Positions 9,416 through 19,464 are shown, numbered from the stretch's first letter. The stretch is 64,000 nucleotides of DNA from Olsenella sp. kh2p3 (GCA_900119625.1 FPKD01000009.1:1-64000), one strand, 5' to 3'. Made by a program: numbers and translations. The notes: generated by a model from the letters alone, not told the origin.

Positions 9416-9680
9416 CCGAAGGCTGTGAAGGGGACAGGTAGCCTCGGACAGCGCCATGGGAAGCGAGCGGGGATGGTGGGAGCCCGCCTTGGCGTCCGTC
9501 GCAAGATCACCCCGGAGCTGCGGCCCCAAAGCGGGGGCTTCTCGCCCGCAAGTAGGCGCCGACGGAGTGGCCGCCGACACAGGCCAGCCGAGTTTGGCGG
9601 AAGATCCGCTCGCTGGGTGGTCACAAGCGAAGTGTGAAACGAGCGCTTCGTCCCAGCAGGAGGGACGGGCGCTCTTTTGT
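9416..9680 (+). promoter_or_regulatory. T-box leader (isoleucine) of ileS
   Basis: The leader shows the ordered T-box elements. A distal stem I block has AAGCGAG followed by GATGGTGGGAG (about 9452-9484). The specifier loop places ATC, an isoleucine codon, at 9506-9508, followed by A. The T-box sequence GGGTGGTC spans 9615-9622, in which TGGT can pair with the ACCA end of uncharged tRNA-Ile. The terminator has arms GAGCGC..CGTCCC (9641-9654) and GGGACG..GCGCTC (9662-9674) followed by TTTT. Uncharged tRNA-Ile should stabilise the antiterminator and switch ileS on. Confidence 0.92.
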
Positions 9681-9704
9681 GCCCGCGAGATGGAGGGTGT
9701 CCAG

Positions 9705-12518
9705 GTGGCAAACGAGTACAAGAAGACGATGAACCTCCCAAAGACGGGGTTCCCCATGAGGGCTTCGCTCGCCCAGAACGAGCCCAAGCGCCTCGCGCAG
9801 TGGGATGAGGACAAGCTCTACGAGCAGCTCCTCAAGAAGAACGAGGGCCACGAGAAGTTCGTGCTGCACGATGGCCCCCCGTACGCCAACGGCCCCATCC
9901 ACCTGGGCCACGCGCAGAACAAGATCAGCAAGGACATCATCAACCGCTACTGGGCCATGCGCGGCTACCAGACGCCGTATGTGCCTGGCTGGGACTGCCA
10001 CGGCCAGCCCATCGAGCACAAGGTCGAGGAGACGCTGGGCACCGAGAAGTTCAACCAGCTCCCCACGGTCAAGATTCGCGAGCTCTGCCGCAAGATGGCC
10101 GTCGAGCAGGTAGACACCCAGCGCCAGGGCTTCAAGCGCCTGGGCGTGCTGGGCGAGTGGGACAACCCCTACCTCACCTACGTCCACGACTACGACGCCA
10201 CCGACGTCGAGATCTTCAAAGCCATCTTCGATAAGGGCGCCATCTACCGCGGGCGCAAGCCCGTGCACTGGTGCACCCACTGCCACACGGCCCTCGCCGA
10301 GGCCGAGATCGAGTACGGCGACGAGGTCTCGCCGGCCATCTTCGTGCGCTTCGAGATGACCACCGTCCCCGCTGGCCTCGAGGCCTACGAGGGCAACCTC
10401 TGGGTTGATATCTGGACCACTACCCCCTGGACGCTGCCCGCCGACGACGCGGTGATTCTGCACCCCGAGGCAGACTACGTGGCCGTGGTTGTCGATGGCC
10501 GCGCCGAGCTCATGGCCGAGGCACTTGTCGAGAAGGACTGCGCCAAGTTTGGCTACGAGTCCTACGAGCTCGCGCGCCGCGCCGACGGCGAGGTCTGGCG
10601 CATGACGGGCGAGGAGCTCTGCCACAACAAGTACAAGCAGCCCATCTTCGGCGACCAGGGCGTCGAGGGCGAGTTCATCTACGCCGACTACGTCACGCTC
10701 GAGGACGGCACCGGCATCGTCCACACGGCTCCCGGCCACGGCGTGGACGACTACAACGCCGGCATGCGCTTCAACATCCCCGTGGTCATGCCCGTCGACG
10801 ACGACGGCAACTTCTACAAGGGCGACGGCATGGGGACCGGCGGCCCGTGGTCCGGCATGAACGTGAACGACGCCAACCCCAAGATCATCGAGTGGCTCGA
10901 CGAGCGCGGCACGCTCATCCTCCACGAGGACATCAACCACAGCTACCCGCACTGCTGGCGCTGCAAGCAGCCCGTCATCTTCCGCGCCACGAGCCAGTGG
11001 TTCGTCTCGATGGACAAGACCGGCCTGCGCAAGGACGCCCTGCGCGAGCTCGAGAAGGTCAACTTCTACCCCGCGCACTCCCGCAACCGCATCACCTCGA
11101 TGGTCGAGGGCAGGCCGGACTGGTGCATCTCTCGCCAGCGCAACTGGGGCGTGCCCATCCCTGCGTACACCTGCCAGGACTGCGGCGAGACGGTCATGAA
11201 CGACGCCACGCTCGACAAGGTCATCGAACTCTTCCGCGAGAAGGGCTCCGACGCCTGGTTCACCGAGGACCCGGCGAGCTACCTGGGCGACGCCTGCGTG
11301 TGCCCAAAGTGCGGCGGCCACAACCTCAAGGCGAACACCGACATCCTCGACGTGTGGTGGGACTCCGGCGTCTCGCACACCGCCGTGTGCAAGCACCGCG
11401 GCTACCTCAAGTTCCCCGCCGACATGTACCTCGAGGGCTCCGACCAGCACCGCGGCTGGTTCATGAGCTCGCTCATGACCTCGGTGGGCGCCTACGACGT
11501 GGCGCCGTACAAGTCGATCGTCTCCCAGGGCTTCACGCTTGACGGCCAGGGTCGCAAGATGTCCAAGTCGCTCGGTAACGTGATCGACCCCAACAAGGAG
11601 TGCGACACCCGTGGCGCCGACGTGCTGCGCCTGTGGGTCGCCTCCGTCGACACCTCGACCGACGTCCCCTGCGACGACACGATCCTCGACCACGTGGGCG
11701 ACGCCTACCGCAAGATCCGCAACACTTTCCGCTTCCTCCTCGGCGAGATCGAGGACCAGTTTGACCCCGCCACTCAGGGCGTCCCCGTGGCGGAACTCAC
11801 CGCCTACGACCGCATCACGCTGGCGCACATGTGCGAGGTTCACGACACCGTGGCGCGCGCCTACGAGGGCTACCGCTTCAACGTGGTCTTCCGCACGCTC
11901 TACGACTACGTGACCGAGCTTTCAAACGGCTACCTCAACGCGACTAAGGACCGCGTCTACTGCGGTGCCACCAACTCGCCCGAGCGCCGCTCTGCGCAGA
12001 CCACCTGGGCCTACATCCTGTCGATGCTCATCCACGACTTCCAGCCCATCCTGGTCTACACCACCGACGAGGCCATGCCGCACCTGCCCGCCTCCATGCG
12101 GGACAACCAGGAGCACGCGGCACTGCTCGACTGGTACCAGGCGCCCATGACGGCTGCCGAGTATGAGCCGCTGCTCAAGGCCCACAAGGCCCTTGTCGAG
12201 GCGAGAAGTGCCTTCACCAAGGCCTACGAGGAGGCGGCCTCCGAGGGCGTCATTCCCGAGAAGACCTCGCAGGCAGCGCGCGCGGCGCTCACCATGCCGG
12301 CCGAGGCGCTCGAGGAGCTCACCTCCACGGGCATCGACCTCGCCGAGCCCCTCGTGTGCTCTGCTGTGACGGTTGCGGTTGGGGACGAGTTCTCCGCAGA
12401 CGTCGCCCACGCCGAGGGCGAGCGTTGCCCCAGGTGCTGGAACTGGCGTGAGCTTGGCGAGGACGGCCTGTGCTGCCGCTGCCACGACGCGGTTGAGGGT
12501 GCGTCGCAGCAGGGCTAG
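9705..12518 (+). CDS. ileS: isoleucyl-tRNA synthetase
   Basis: About 937 residues, the usual size of bacterial IleRS. The HIGH-type motif is HLGHA near residue 65. The large CP1 editing domain follows, and GRKMSKSLGNV near 615 is the KMSKS loop. The C-terminal zinc site has CPRC and CCRC pairs within the last 35 residues. It charges tRNA-Ile with isoleucine and edits valine. GTG 9705 is chosen because GGAGGG lies 7 bp upstream; an ATG at 9690 overlaps that site. Expression is controlled by the T-box leader in front. Confidence 0.96.
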   Translation: MANEYKKTMNLPKTGFPMRASLAQNEPKRLAQWDEDKLYEQLLKKNEGHEKFVLHDGPPYANGPIHLGHAQNKISKDIINRYWAMRGYQTPYVPGWDCHGQPIEHKVEETLGTEKFNQLPTVKIRELCRKMAVEQVDTQRQGFKRLGVLGEWDNPYLTYVHDYDATDVEIFKAIFDKGAIYRGRKPVHWCTHCHTALAEAEIEYGDEVSPAIFVRFEMTTVPAGLEAYEGNLWVDIWTTTPWTLPADDAVILHPEADYVAVVVDGRAELMAEALVEKDCAKFGYESYELARRADGEVWRMTGEELCHNKYKQPIFGDQGVEGEFIYADYVTLEDGTGIVHTAPGHGVDDYNAGMRFNIPVVMPVDDDGNFYKGDGMGTGGPWSGMNVNDANPKIIEWLDERGTLILHEDINHSYPHCWRCKQPVIFRATSQWFVSMDKTGLRKDALRELEKVNFYPAHSRNRITSMVEGRPDWCISRQRNWGVPIPAYTCQDCGETVMNDATLDKVIELFREKGSDAWFTEDPASYLGDACVCPKCGGHNLKANTDILDVWWDSGVSHTAVCKHRGYLKFPADMYLEGSDQHRGWFMSSLMTSVGAYDVAPYKSIVSQGFTLDGQGRKMSKSLGNVIDPNKECDTRGADVLRLWVASVDTSTDVPCDDTILDHVGDAYRKIRNTFRFLLGEIEDQFDPATQGVPVAELTAYDRITLAHMCEVHDTVARAYEGYRFNVVFRTLYDYVTELSNGYLNATKDRVYCGATNSPERRSAQTTWAYILSMLIHDFQPILVYTTDEAMPHLPASMRDNQEHAALLDWYQAPMTAAEYEPLLKAHKALVEARSAFTKAYEEAASEGVIPEKTSQAARAALTMPAEALEELTSTGIDLAEPLVCSAVTVAVGDEFSADVAHAEGERCPRCWNWRELGEDGLCCRCHDAVEGASQQG

Positions 12519-12564
12519 CATCTTAGGCAGGGAAGTTGTTGGGAGACGTACGTAGGGGGCTTTC

Positions 12565-13134
12565 GTGACGGTTGACGCAATGCATGGAGCACGGTCATGG
12601 CGGGGCGCACGGCTCGTCGTGTTCTGGGTCATCTGCGTGCTTGCCGTTCTCGTTGACCAGGTCACGAAGGCAGCCGTGCGTGCGTCTCTCGTTCCGGGAC
12701 AGCCCCAGGAGTTCATTCCGGGCGTCCTTGACCTTTCGTTCGTGAAGAACACGGGCGCGGCGTTCTCCATTGGGGAGGGCGCCGGCCCCGTGTTCATCGT
12801 CTTTGCTGCGGTTGTGCTGGCTTTTGGCATCTGGCTCGTATGGTCGCACGATGGGTTGCCCATGCCGCTCGTGGTGTCCGTCGCCTGTGTTTGCGGCGGT
12901 GGCGTGGGCAACATGATTGATCGCATGATCTTTGGCTATGTCACGGACTTCTTTGCTACCACGTTCATGGACTTCCCCGTCTTCAACGTGGCGGACATCT
13001 TTGTCACCGTGGGCATTGTGGTCTCGGTGATTCTCTACCTCGTGATGGTGGACGCACCTGCAAGCGCCGCGGAGGCGCCTGCGCATGCTGCCAAGGCCGC
13101 CTCTACCGGCGTTGGAGACCGTCAGGATGCCTGA
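12565..13134 (+). CDS. lspA: lipoprotein signal peptidase II
   Basis: 189 residues with four hydrophobic segments. The two catalytic aspartates fall in NMIDRM (near 116) and NVADIF (near 138), and VKNTGAAFS is the conserved loop. It removes signal peptides from diacylglyceryl-prolipoproteins in the membrane. It starts at GTG with AGGGGG upstream. Its last 8 bases overlap the pseudouridine synthase start, so the two genes are cotranscribed and probably translationally coupled. The acidic/alanine-rich C-terminal tail is longer than usual. Confidence 0.95.
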   Translation: MTVDAMHGARSWRGARLVVFWVICVLAVLVDQVTKAAVRASLVPGQPQEFIPGVLDLSFVKNTGAAFSIGEGAGPVFIVFAAVVLAFGIWLVWSHDGLPMPLVVSVACVCGGGVGNMIDRMIFGYVTDFFATTFMDFPVFNVADIFVTVGIVVSVILYLVMVDAPASAAEAPAHAAKAASTGVGDRQDA

Positions 13135-14143
13135 TCGTCTCGTGGGCCTGCTCGTGGGGCCAGAGGGGGACGGCGTGCGCATCGACGCGTTCCTCTCAGC
13201 ACAAGATGACATGCCGTCGAGAAGTGCGTGTGCGCGCCTTGTTGAGGAGGGGCGCGTGACGCTCAACGCCACGCCTGTCTCGTCCAAGAGCGAGCGCCTC
13301 TGCTTGGGAGACCGCCTGCAGGTGACGCTTCCCGAGGAGGAGCCCACCACGGGCGTGCTTGCCCCCAATCCCTACATTCCGCTGGACATCCGCTTTGAGG
13401 ACCAGTACCTCATGGTTCTCTCGAAGCAGGCGGGCCTTGTGTGCCATCCCAGCCCCGGCCATGTGGATGACACGCTGGCCAATGCCCTTGTCGCACATTG
13501 CGGCTATTCACGCCTGGGACGCCTTCAGGGCGACGACCGGCCGGGCATCGTGCACCGCCTTGACATGGACACCTCGGGCCTCATGGTTGCCGCCAAGGAC
13601 GACGAGACCCAGAAGGCTCTGCAGGACCTTATCCGTCTGCGCGTGCTCGACCGTCGATACGTGACCCTGGTGCAGGGATATGTGGCCCCCGATAAGGGCA
13701 CCATCGAGAGCGGCATCGCGCGCTCAACTCGGGACCGCCTGCGCATGATGGTGACCGACGACCCCGGCGCTCGCGAGGCCATCACCACCTTCACCACGCT
13801 TGAGCGCTTTGAGGCGGGGCGTCGCGACGACGGCTACACGCTGCTGGAGTGCCACCTCTACACTGGCCGCACGCACCAGATTCGCGTCCACATGCGCCAC
13901 ATTGGTCACTGTGTGGTGGGCGACCCACTCTACGGCCGCGGCGACCTGCGTCAGAATCTGGGTCTTACCAGGCAGTTCCTTCACTCGTGGCACATTCGCT
14001 TTGACCATCCTGTGACCGGAGAGACCATCGAGCTTGCCGACGAGCTGCCGGAGGACCTGCGCTCTGTACTAGAATCGCTGAAGGATACCTCAATGGGTCG
14101 AACCGAGGCGGGGGAGCGTATCTGCCCGCAGCTTGGTGTGTAA
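13127..14143 (+). CDS. RluD/RluA-family pseudouridine synthase
   Basis: About 338 residues. An S4 RNA-binding domain occupies residues 15-75. The catalytic domain carries PGIVHRLDMDTSGLMV near 140, with the catalytic Asp in HRLDMDTSG. TGRTHQIRVHMRHIGH near 250 is the second family signature. It isomerises uridine in 23S rRNA (RluD-like) or another RNA; the exact target is not decidable. The start overlaps lspA by 8 bp, an arrangement common in Gram-positive bacteria. Confidence 0.92.
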   Translation: MPDRLVGLLVGPEGDGVRIDAFLSAQDDMPSRSACARLVEEGRVTLNATPVSSKSERLCLGDRLQVTLPEEEPTTGVLAPNPYIPLDIRFEDQYLMVLSKQAGLVCHPSPGHVDDTLANALVAHCGYSRLGRLQGDDRPGIVHRLDMDTSGLMVAAKDDETQKALQDLIRLRVLDRRYVTLVQGYVAPDKGTIESGIARSTRDRLRMMVTDDPGAREAITTFTTLERFEAGRRDDGYTLLECHLYTGRTHQIRVHMRHIGHCVVGDPLYGRGDLRQNLGLTRQFLHSWHIRFDHPVTGETIELADELPEDLRSVLESLKDTSMGRTEAGERICPQLGV

Positions 14144-14206
14144 CTAACGCAGCCGTCCCGCGTGCGTATTGCTTGACGTGCGCGGCAACGTGAGAGAGAG
14201 CTTGCT

Positions 14207-15511
14207 ATGGAGTTCAATAGGATCGGACTCACGCCCATCGTTATCTTCAACATGGTCGTGTGGCTCTTCTTCACGCTGGCGTACTTCTACCAGTTTGTCT
14301 ACCTCATCCGCGTGGCTGCCCGCGGCACCGTCAAGCTGCCGGCCGCAAAGAAGCTGCACCGCTACGCGTTCTTTATCTCCGCACACAACGAAGAGCCGGT
14401 CATTGGCAATCTCGTGCGGTCCATTCTCGCCCAGGACTACCCGCGCGAGCTCATGGACGTCTTCGTGGTGTGCGATGCCTGCACCGACAACACGCACGAG
14501 GAGGCCGAGCGCGCCGGCGCCATTGTCTGGGACAGAAATGACCTTGCTCGCCGCGGCAAGAGCTGGGCTATGGACTACGGCTTTGACCGCATTCTCAACG
14601 AATATGGTGACAAGTACGAGGGCTTCTTTGTATTTGACGCAGACAACCTGGTCTCGCCCAACTATACCCGCATCATGAATGACGCCTTCGACGCCGGCTA
14701 CCTGGTGTGCACGAGCTACCGCAACTCCAAGAACTTCGACTCCAGCTGGATTTCTGCCGCTAACGCGCTATGGTTCATGCGCGAGGGCAAGTTCCTGAAC
14801 AACGCCCGCATGATGGTGGGCACGAGCTGCGCCATCTCTGGTTCGGGCTGGCTTGTCTCGGGCAAGATCATCAAGGGAATGCACGGATGGGACTTCCACA
14901 CGCTTACGGAGGACATCCAGTTCTCCACGTTCTGCTGCGCGAACAACATCCAGATTGGCTACGCGCCTGCCGAGTTCTTCGACGAGCAACCCGTTACCTT
15001 CAAGGCCAGCTGGGTTCAGCGTCTGCGGTGGACCAAGGGGTTCTACCAGGTGTTCTTCTCGTATTGCAGGGACCTGTTCCACGGGATTCGCCACGGGCGC
15101 TTTGCCTCGTACGATATGCTCATGACCATTGCTCCGGGCATGATCCTCACGCTTCTCTCGGCCTTTGTGAACGCGACCTACCTTATCGTGGGCAGCCTGA
15201 GCCACGGCTTCATTGCGACCGAGGCCGAGCTCTCCATGTGCGTGGGGTCGCTGATCATGACGTTCTTCTCGATGTACATTGTGTTCTTCCTGTTGGCCGT
15301 CATCACGACCATCTCTGAGCGCAAGCACATCCACTGCCACAAGAGCAGGCGTTGGATCATCTTCACCAACCTGTTCACGTTCCCACTGTTCATGATGACC
15401 TACATCCCTATGACGGTGGTTGCCCTGTTCAAGAAGGTCGAGTGGATTCCCACCAAGCACGACATTGCCGTGAACGTCGAGGACGTTCTGGGAGAGGACG
15501 CTAGCAACTAG
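14207..15511 (+). CDS. membrane glycosyltransferase, family 2
   Basis: The 434-residue protein has a membrane segment at about 10-33, a GT-A domain, and three further membrane segments in the C-terminal third. GT2 landmarks are present: ISAHNEEPVI near 63, VCDACTDN, the DAD metal site in FVFDADNLVSP near 145, TEDIQF near 237, and QRLRWTKG near 268. The Q-x-x-R-W motif is typical of processive enzymes such as cellulose or hyaluronan synthases. The sugar donor and polymer are unknown. It sits 63 bp after the pseudouridine synthase with a weak ribosome-binding site. Confidence 0.85.
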   Translation: MEFNRIGLTPIVIFNMVVWLFFTLAYFYQFVYLIRVAARGTVKLPAAKKLHRYAFFISAHNEEPVIGNLVRSILAQDYPRELMDVFVVCDACTDNTHEEAERAGAIVWDRNDLARRGKSWAMDYGFDRILNEYGDKYEGFFVFDADNLVSPNYTRIMNDAFDAGYLVCTSYRNSKNFDSSWISAANALWFMREGKFLNNARMMVGTSCAISGSGWLVSGKIIKGMHGWDFHTLTEDIQFSTFCCANNIQIGYAPAEFFDEQPVTFKASWVQRLRWTKGFYQVFFSYCRDLFHGIRHGRFASYDMLMTIAPGMILTLLSAFVNATYLIVGSLSHGFIATEAELSMCVGSLIMTFFSMYIVFFLLAVITTISERKHIHCHKSRRWIIFTNLFTFPLFMMTYIPMTVVALFKKVEWIPTKHDIAVNVEDVLGEDASN

Positions 15512-15922
15512 GGGACAAGCAGTGGTGGCGTTGCGATGTGGCCGGGGGAACGGTGCTGGCAAGAGTGGCGGCAGGCAGAGCGGCGTGCTTCTCAGTGCCG
15601 CGCTATTTCGCTGTTTAAGGGCGCCTAACCGGCGAGATTTCGCGGCATCGCCGTGGTGCCGCGCATCCCGAACGTTTAAACCGATCTAACCGTTCGAAAA
15701 AATCCTAAATGTCTGAAACGCGCGGCATTTCTAGCAGAGCTTTGCAGGCCGGCCAGCCAGCTTGTGGCTGGCGTCTTCTCGCGGCGTTCGCCTTGCGGCT
15801 TCAACCTGTGGTGCGTTCTCGCAGCTCGGTGGCCGGGGCCAAAGAGCAGTCCCTTGGATGCTACAATGGCCCGCAACAGTGGCTACCAGTACCGCATTTG
15901 CGGAGAGTAGGAGCGCGCACGC
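15512..15922. other. gene-free interval before the IMP dehydrogenase gene
   Basis: No credible gene is seen. Between about 15596 and 15733 there is a loose inverted arrangement: TGCCGCGC followed by TTTC near the left end and the complement GAAACGCGCGGCA at the right. Between them is a smaller palindrome with CGAACG and CGTTCG ends. The promoter of the next gene lies at 15859-15867. Confidence 0.5.
15859..15867 (+). promoter_or_regulatory. extended -10 promoter of the IMP dehydrogenase gene
   Basis: TGCTACAAT is a good extended -10 element (TG-N-TACAAT), about 55 bp before the start codon. No convincing -35 is seen at 17 bp. Confidence 0.55.
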
Positions 15923-17440
15923 ATGGCAACGTTCTTCGAAGGGGAATCGCACACCTTCTCTGAGTACCTGCTTGTCCCTGGCTATTCCTCGGCGGAGAAC
16001 ATTCCCGCGAACGTCTCGCTCCGCACGCCCCTCGTGCGCTACAAGCGCGGCGAGGAGCCGGCCTTGAGCCTCAACATCCCCATGGTCTCGGCCATCATGC
16101 AGGCGGTCTCCGGCCCCAAGCTTGCCGTAGCGCTTGCCCAGGAGGGCGGCCTCTCCTTCATCTACGGCTCCCAGAGCGCCGACGACGAGGCGGCTATGGT
16201 GCGAGAGGTGAAGTCCTACAAGGCCGGCTTTGTGGTCTCTGACTCCACGCTTACGCCCGACATGACGCTCGGCCAGGTCATGGAGATGAAGGAGCGCACC
16301 GGCCACTCCACCATGCCTGTCACCGACGACGGCACCTCCCACGGGCACCTCGTGGGCATCGTGACCTCGCGCGACTATCGTCCCTCTCGTGATGACCGCG
16401 CCAAGCTCGTCTCGGAGTTCATGACCCCGCGCGAGAAGATGATCGTTGCCGAGGACGGCACCTCGCTCAAGACCGCCAACGACATCATCTGGGACAACAA
16501 GCTCAACCAGCTGCCCATTGTCGATGCTGATAATCGCCTGGTTGCGCTCGTCTTCCGCAAGGACTACGACTCCCACAAGTCCCGCCCGGACGAGCTTCTC
16601 GACCAGCACAAGCGCTACCTCGTAGGCGCCGGTATCAACACGCGCGACTACGCCGAGCGCGTCCCCAAGCTGGTGGACGCCGGCGCCGACGTGCTGTGCA
16701 TCGACTCCTCCGAGGGCTTCTCGGAGTGGCAGAAGCGCACGCTTGCGTGGATTCGCGAGAACTACGGCGACTCCGTGCGCGTGGGCGCGGGCAACGTTGT
16801 CGACGCCGAGGGCTTCCGCTTCCTGGCTGACTGCGGCGCTGATTTTGTGAAGGTTGGCATTGGCGGCGGCTCCATCTGCATCACCCGCGAGCAGAAGGGC
16901 ATTGGCCGTGGCCAGGCGTCTGCGCTTATCGACGTGTGCCGCGCGCGCGACGAGTACTACGAGGAGACTGGCGTCTACGTGCCCGTGTGCTCCGATGGCG
17001 GCATCGTCTACGACTACCACATGACGCTTGCGCTGGCCATGGGCGCAGACTTCCTCATGCTCGGCCGCTACTTTGCCCGCTTTGACGAGAGCCCCACGCG
17101 TCGTGTCAACGTGAACGGCTCCTACATGAAGGAGTACTGGGGCGAGGGCTCCGCGCGCGCCCGCAACTGGCAGCGCTACGACCTGGGCGGCAACAAGAAG
17201 GGCCTCTCGTTTGTCGAGGGCGTCGACTCCTACGTGCCGTACGCCGGCCCGCTCAAGGAGAACGTCGACAACTCGCTGCTCAAGGTCCGTTCCACGATGT
17301 GCAACTGCGGTGCGCTCGACCTTGCCGAGTTCCGCGACAAGGCAAAGCTCACGCTTGTCTCGGCCACGTCACTTGTCGAGGGCGGCGCACACGACGTGCT
17401 GCTCAAGGACTCCAGCCAGCAGGTGAACTTCCGCTCGTAG
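15923..17440 (+). CDS. guaB: IMP dehydrogenase
   Basis: The 505-residue TIM-barrel enzyme oxidises IMP to XMP with NAD+ in GMP synthesis. A two-CBS regulatory module lies at about residues 105-225 ([37 protein letters not shown]). The catalytic Cys is in [10 protein letters not shown] near 318 and the mobile flap around 410-430. The N-terminus ([14 protein letters not shown]) and a C-terminal extension with MCNCGALD differ from the E. coli type. It fits a variant IMPDH branch; GMP reductase is less likely because of the CBS pair. Confidence 0.9.
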   Translation: MATFFEGESHTFSEYLLVPGYSSAENIPANVSLRTPLVRYKRGEEPALSLNIPMVSAIMQAVSGPKLAVALAQEGGLSFIYGSQSADDEAAMVREVKSYKAGFVVSDSTLTPDMTLGQVMEMKERTGHSTMPVTDDGTSHGHLVGIVTSRDYRPSRDDRAKLVSEFMTPREKMIVAEDGTSLKTANDIIWDNKLNQLPIVDADNRLVALVFRKDYDSHKSRPDELLDQHKRYLVGAGINTRDYAERVPKLVDAGADVLCIDSSEGFSEWQKRTLAWIRENYGDSVRVGAGNVVDAEGFRFLADCGADFVKVGIGGGSICITREQKGIGRGQASALIDVCRARDEYYEETGVYVPVCSDGGIVYDYHMTLALAMGADFLMLGRYFARFDESPTRRVNVNGSYMKEYWGEGSARARNWQRYDLGGNKKGLSFVEGVDSYVPYAGPLKENVDNSLLKVRSTMCNCGALDLAEFRDKAKLTLVSATSLVEGGAHDVLLKDSSQQVNFRS

Positions 17441-17452
17441 AATGAGACAAAG

Positions 17453-17479
17453 GAGACAAAGGGACAGTCCCTTTGTCTC
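17453..17479. repeat. 27-bp palindrome after guaB
   Basis: Arms GAGACAAAGGGAC and GTCCCTTTGTCTC flank a single A; a third GAGACAAAG precedes it at 17444. It lies 12 bp past the guaB stop, so it may act as a terminator. It also has the look of a REP unit and lies about 1.1 kb from a RAYT gene. Confidence 0.75.
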
Positions 17480-17492
17480 ATGGGAGATCAGG

Positions 17493-18590
17493 ATGGACGA
17501 GAAGGACTTCGACAACATACGACGTGCCGGCACCGATGCCGCGCGGCAGGTGGGCGAGGCCTTCTCGCAGATTGACCTCTCCGGCGTCTCGAAGTCGATC
17601 GAGAAGGCGGTCCGCGACGTAGGGCGGCAGCTGAGCACTTTTGGGCGTCCCGAGCTCTCGCCCTACGTCATCAGCGACCCGGAGGACGCAAGTCGCGCGC
17701 GGTGGCACATGTGGGTTGGCTTTGCCCTTCTCGTCTTCCTGGCACTTCCCCTTCTTGTAGTGGGACTGGGCCTTCTCTTTCTTGGGCCACCCTCCGGCAT
17801 CGTGACCATGGCGCTTGGGGCTGTTGTGGCCATCCTCGGCGCGCGCATGGTGGGAAGAGGTTCTCACGAGAAGAACTTTGCCCAGACGCTGCGTCGCGTC
17901 GACAAGGCTGTGGGGGAGAGAACGAGCGTCGCCGTGCCCGAACTTGCCGGCGAGGCAGGCGTCGCCGTGCCCGAGCTAGTCTCGGTGCTTGACGAGGCAA
18001 TCTCGAGGGGGCTTATTCCCGAGGGGCATCTGGACGTTGCCGGGGCAAAGAAGACGCTCTACCTTACCGATGAGGCTTGGAATGCCGCGCGGGTGACGCA
18101 TACTGCAGCTGCTGCGGCTGGCCCAACGGCCGCCGCGGATGCCGACGCGGGCTCATCTACCCTGCCGGAAGAGGCGCGAGAGGTGCTGGCCACCGCCACC
18201 CAGAGCGCCAAGCAGATCCGCGACTGCGCATCAAAGATTCGCGAGGCAGAGGTTCGCGGCACGCTCGAGCGCATCGCGTCGAAGAGCGAGGATATCTGCG
18301 CCTACGTCATGCATCACCCCGAAGTTGCCTCGCAGTTCAGACGGGCGGCAACCTATTACCTGCCCACCACGGCCAAGCTCGCGGCTTCCTACGCGGAGCT
18401 TGAGGGACATGCGAACGGGCCAGAGGCCGTAAGGACCCTCTCGGATCTGCGGTCCTCGTTTGCGCAGGTGGACGAGGCGCTCTCGAAGCTTTCTGATGAG
18501 CTGGTGCTTGACCAGTCGATTGACGTCCACAGCGACATCGAGGTCCTGCGCACCATGCTCGAGCAGGATGGCCTCTCGTCGCGGGATTGA
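17493..18590 (+). CDS. XpaC-like (5-bromo-4-chloroindolyl phosphate hydrolysis family) membrane protein
   Basis: About 365 residues. Two closely spaced membrane segments lie at about residues 75-120. A helical cytoplasmic region from 195 on (SAKQIRDCASKIREAEVRGTLERIA) is typical of XpaC-like proteins. XpaC genes usually neighbour telA, and telA lies just beyond, in opposite orientation, with the RAYT cassette between. Function is unproven; a link to envelope stress is suggested for the family. ATG 17493 has GGAG 7 bp upstream. Confidence 0.7.
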   Translation: MDEKDFDNIRRAGTDAARQVGEAFSQIDLSGVSKSIEKAVRDVGRQLSTFGRPELSPYVISDPEDASRARWHMWVGFALLVFLALPLLVVGLGLLFLGPPSGIVTMALGAVVAILGARMVGRGSHEKNFAQTLRRVDKAVGERTSVAVPELAGEAGVAVPELVSVLDEAISRGLIPEGHLDVAGAKKTLYLTDEAWNAARVTHTAAAAAGPTAAADADAGSSTLPEEAREVLATATQSAKQIRDCASKIREAEVRGTLERIASKSEDICAYVMHHPEVASQFRRAATYYLPTTAKLAASYAELEGHANGPEAVRTLSDLRSSFAQVDEALSKLSDELVLDQSIDVHSDIEVLRTMLEQDGLSSRD

Positions 18591-18593
18591 TTT

Positions 18594-18656
18594 ACCTGGC
18601 AACGGAATTCCGTTGCCAGGTAATGGAATCCCGTTGCCAGGTAACTGAATCCCACG
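18594..18656. repeat. REP palindromes, left side of the RAYT gene
   Basis: A perfect 28-bp palindrome (18594-18621, starting ACCTGGCAACGG) is followed by an overlapping second unit to about 18641 and part of a third (AACTGAATCCC). The same unit type recurs on the right side of the transposase gene. It begins 4 bp past the xpaC-like stop. Confidence 0.9.
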
Positions 18657-18705
18657 GTGAGTTCTGGGGTACAGATAACCACCACTCGGTTGGGAGGGGG
18701 TCTGT

Positions 18706-19464
18706 ATGCCCAGGCGCGGTCTGAGCGAATCTGGTTACTACCATATCGTTGTGAGGAGTGCGGGAAAGGTGGCGCTCTTCGAGGACGATGCTGATCGCAG
18801 ATGCTATCTCAGGCTGCTCAAAGATGCGCGAGACAAAACCGGTGCGCACGTTATCGCATGGGTCCTCATGACCAACCACGTTCATCTTGTTGTCGACTTT
18901 GGTGAGTCGCCGTCTTCGATTAGCGATTTCATGTTTAGTATTGACTTGCCATACAGCAAATACTTCAACGCTCGAACCGGCCGAGAGGGCACCCTCTTCC
19001 AGGGTAGTTTCTGGAGCAAGCCCATTACCGATGACGCACAGCTTGTCGCCACGGTTTTCTATGTGCATATGAACCCCGAAGCCGCCGGAATAGCGTCCAT
19101 GCGGGACTATCGTTGGAGCAGCTACCAAGAGTACGCAGGAACCCATTGGGTAGTGGATACAAGCGTGCTTCTCGAATACTTCGGTGGCTTTGATGCATTC
19201 GATACATATGAAGGCTCGCCGAGGGACGTTGTTTGGGATGCCACGCGGTTGGATTATGATGAGCGACTCCAAGACGAAGATGCCCTTGCCTTGGCGAAGA
19301 GTCTGGCTGGCGTGAAAACCTCGAGCGAGCTTCGAGAGGTTACTCGGTCCAGACGAGACGACATCATCCGCCTCATGAGCAACCGCGGGGTGAGCGGCAA
19401 GACAATCGCCCGAACCTGGGGACTCGGCACTTCGACAATCTCTCGTATCCTGCGGCGGGATTGA
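18706..19464 (+). CDS. REP-associated tyrosine transposase (RAYT, IS200-like Y1 family)
   Basis: 252 residues. The HUH motif is NHVHLVV near residue 64 and the likely catalytic tyrosine is in FYVHMNPE near 120. The C-terminus adds a helix-turn-helix (SNRGVSGKTIARTWGLGTST), a common extension in this group. RAYTs are single-copy, domesticated relatives of IS200/IS605 transposases that act on REP palindromes as single strands. The gene is flanked on both sides by the same REP palindromes, forming a REPtron. Its base composition is clearly lower in GC than its neighbours, consistent with transfer. Confidence 0.93.
   Translation: MPRRGLSESGYYHIVVRSAGKVALFEDDADRRCYLRLLKDARDKTGAHVIAWVLMTNHVHLVVDFGESPSSISDFMFSIDLPYSKYFNARTGREGTLFQGSFWSKPITDDAQLVATVFYVHMNPEAAGIASMRDYRWSSYQEYAGTHWVVDTSVLLEYFGGFDAFDTYEGSPRDVVWDATRLDYDERLQDEDALALAKSLAGVKTSSELREVTRSRRDDIIRLMSNRGVSGKTIARTWGLGTSTISRILRRD

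Noticed and set aside
9621..11843. 740-residue minus-strand open frame over ileS
   Set aside because: Antisense shadow of ileS in GC-rich DNA; no recognisable domain.
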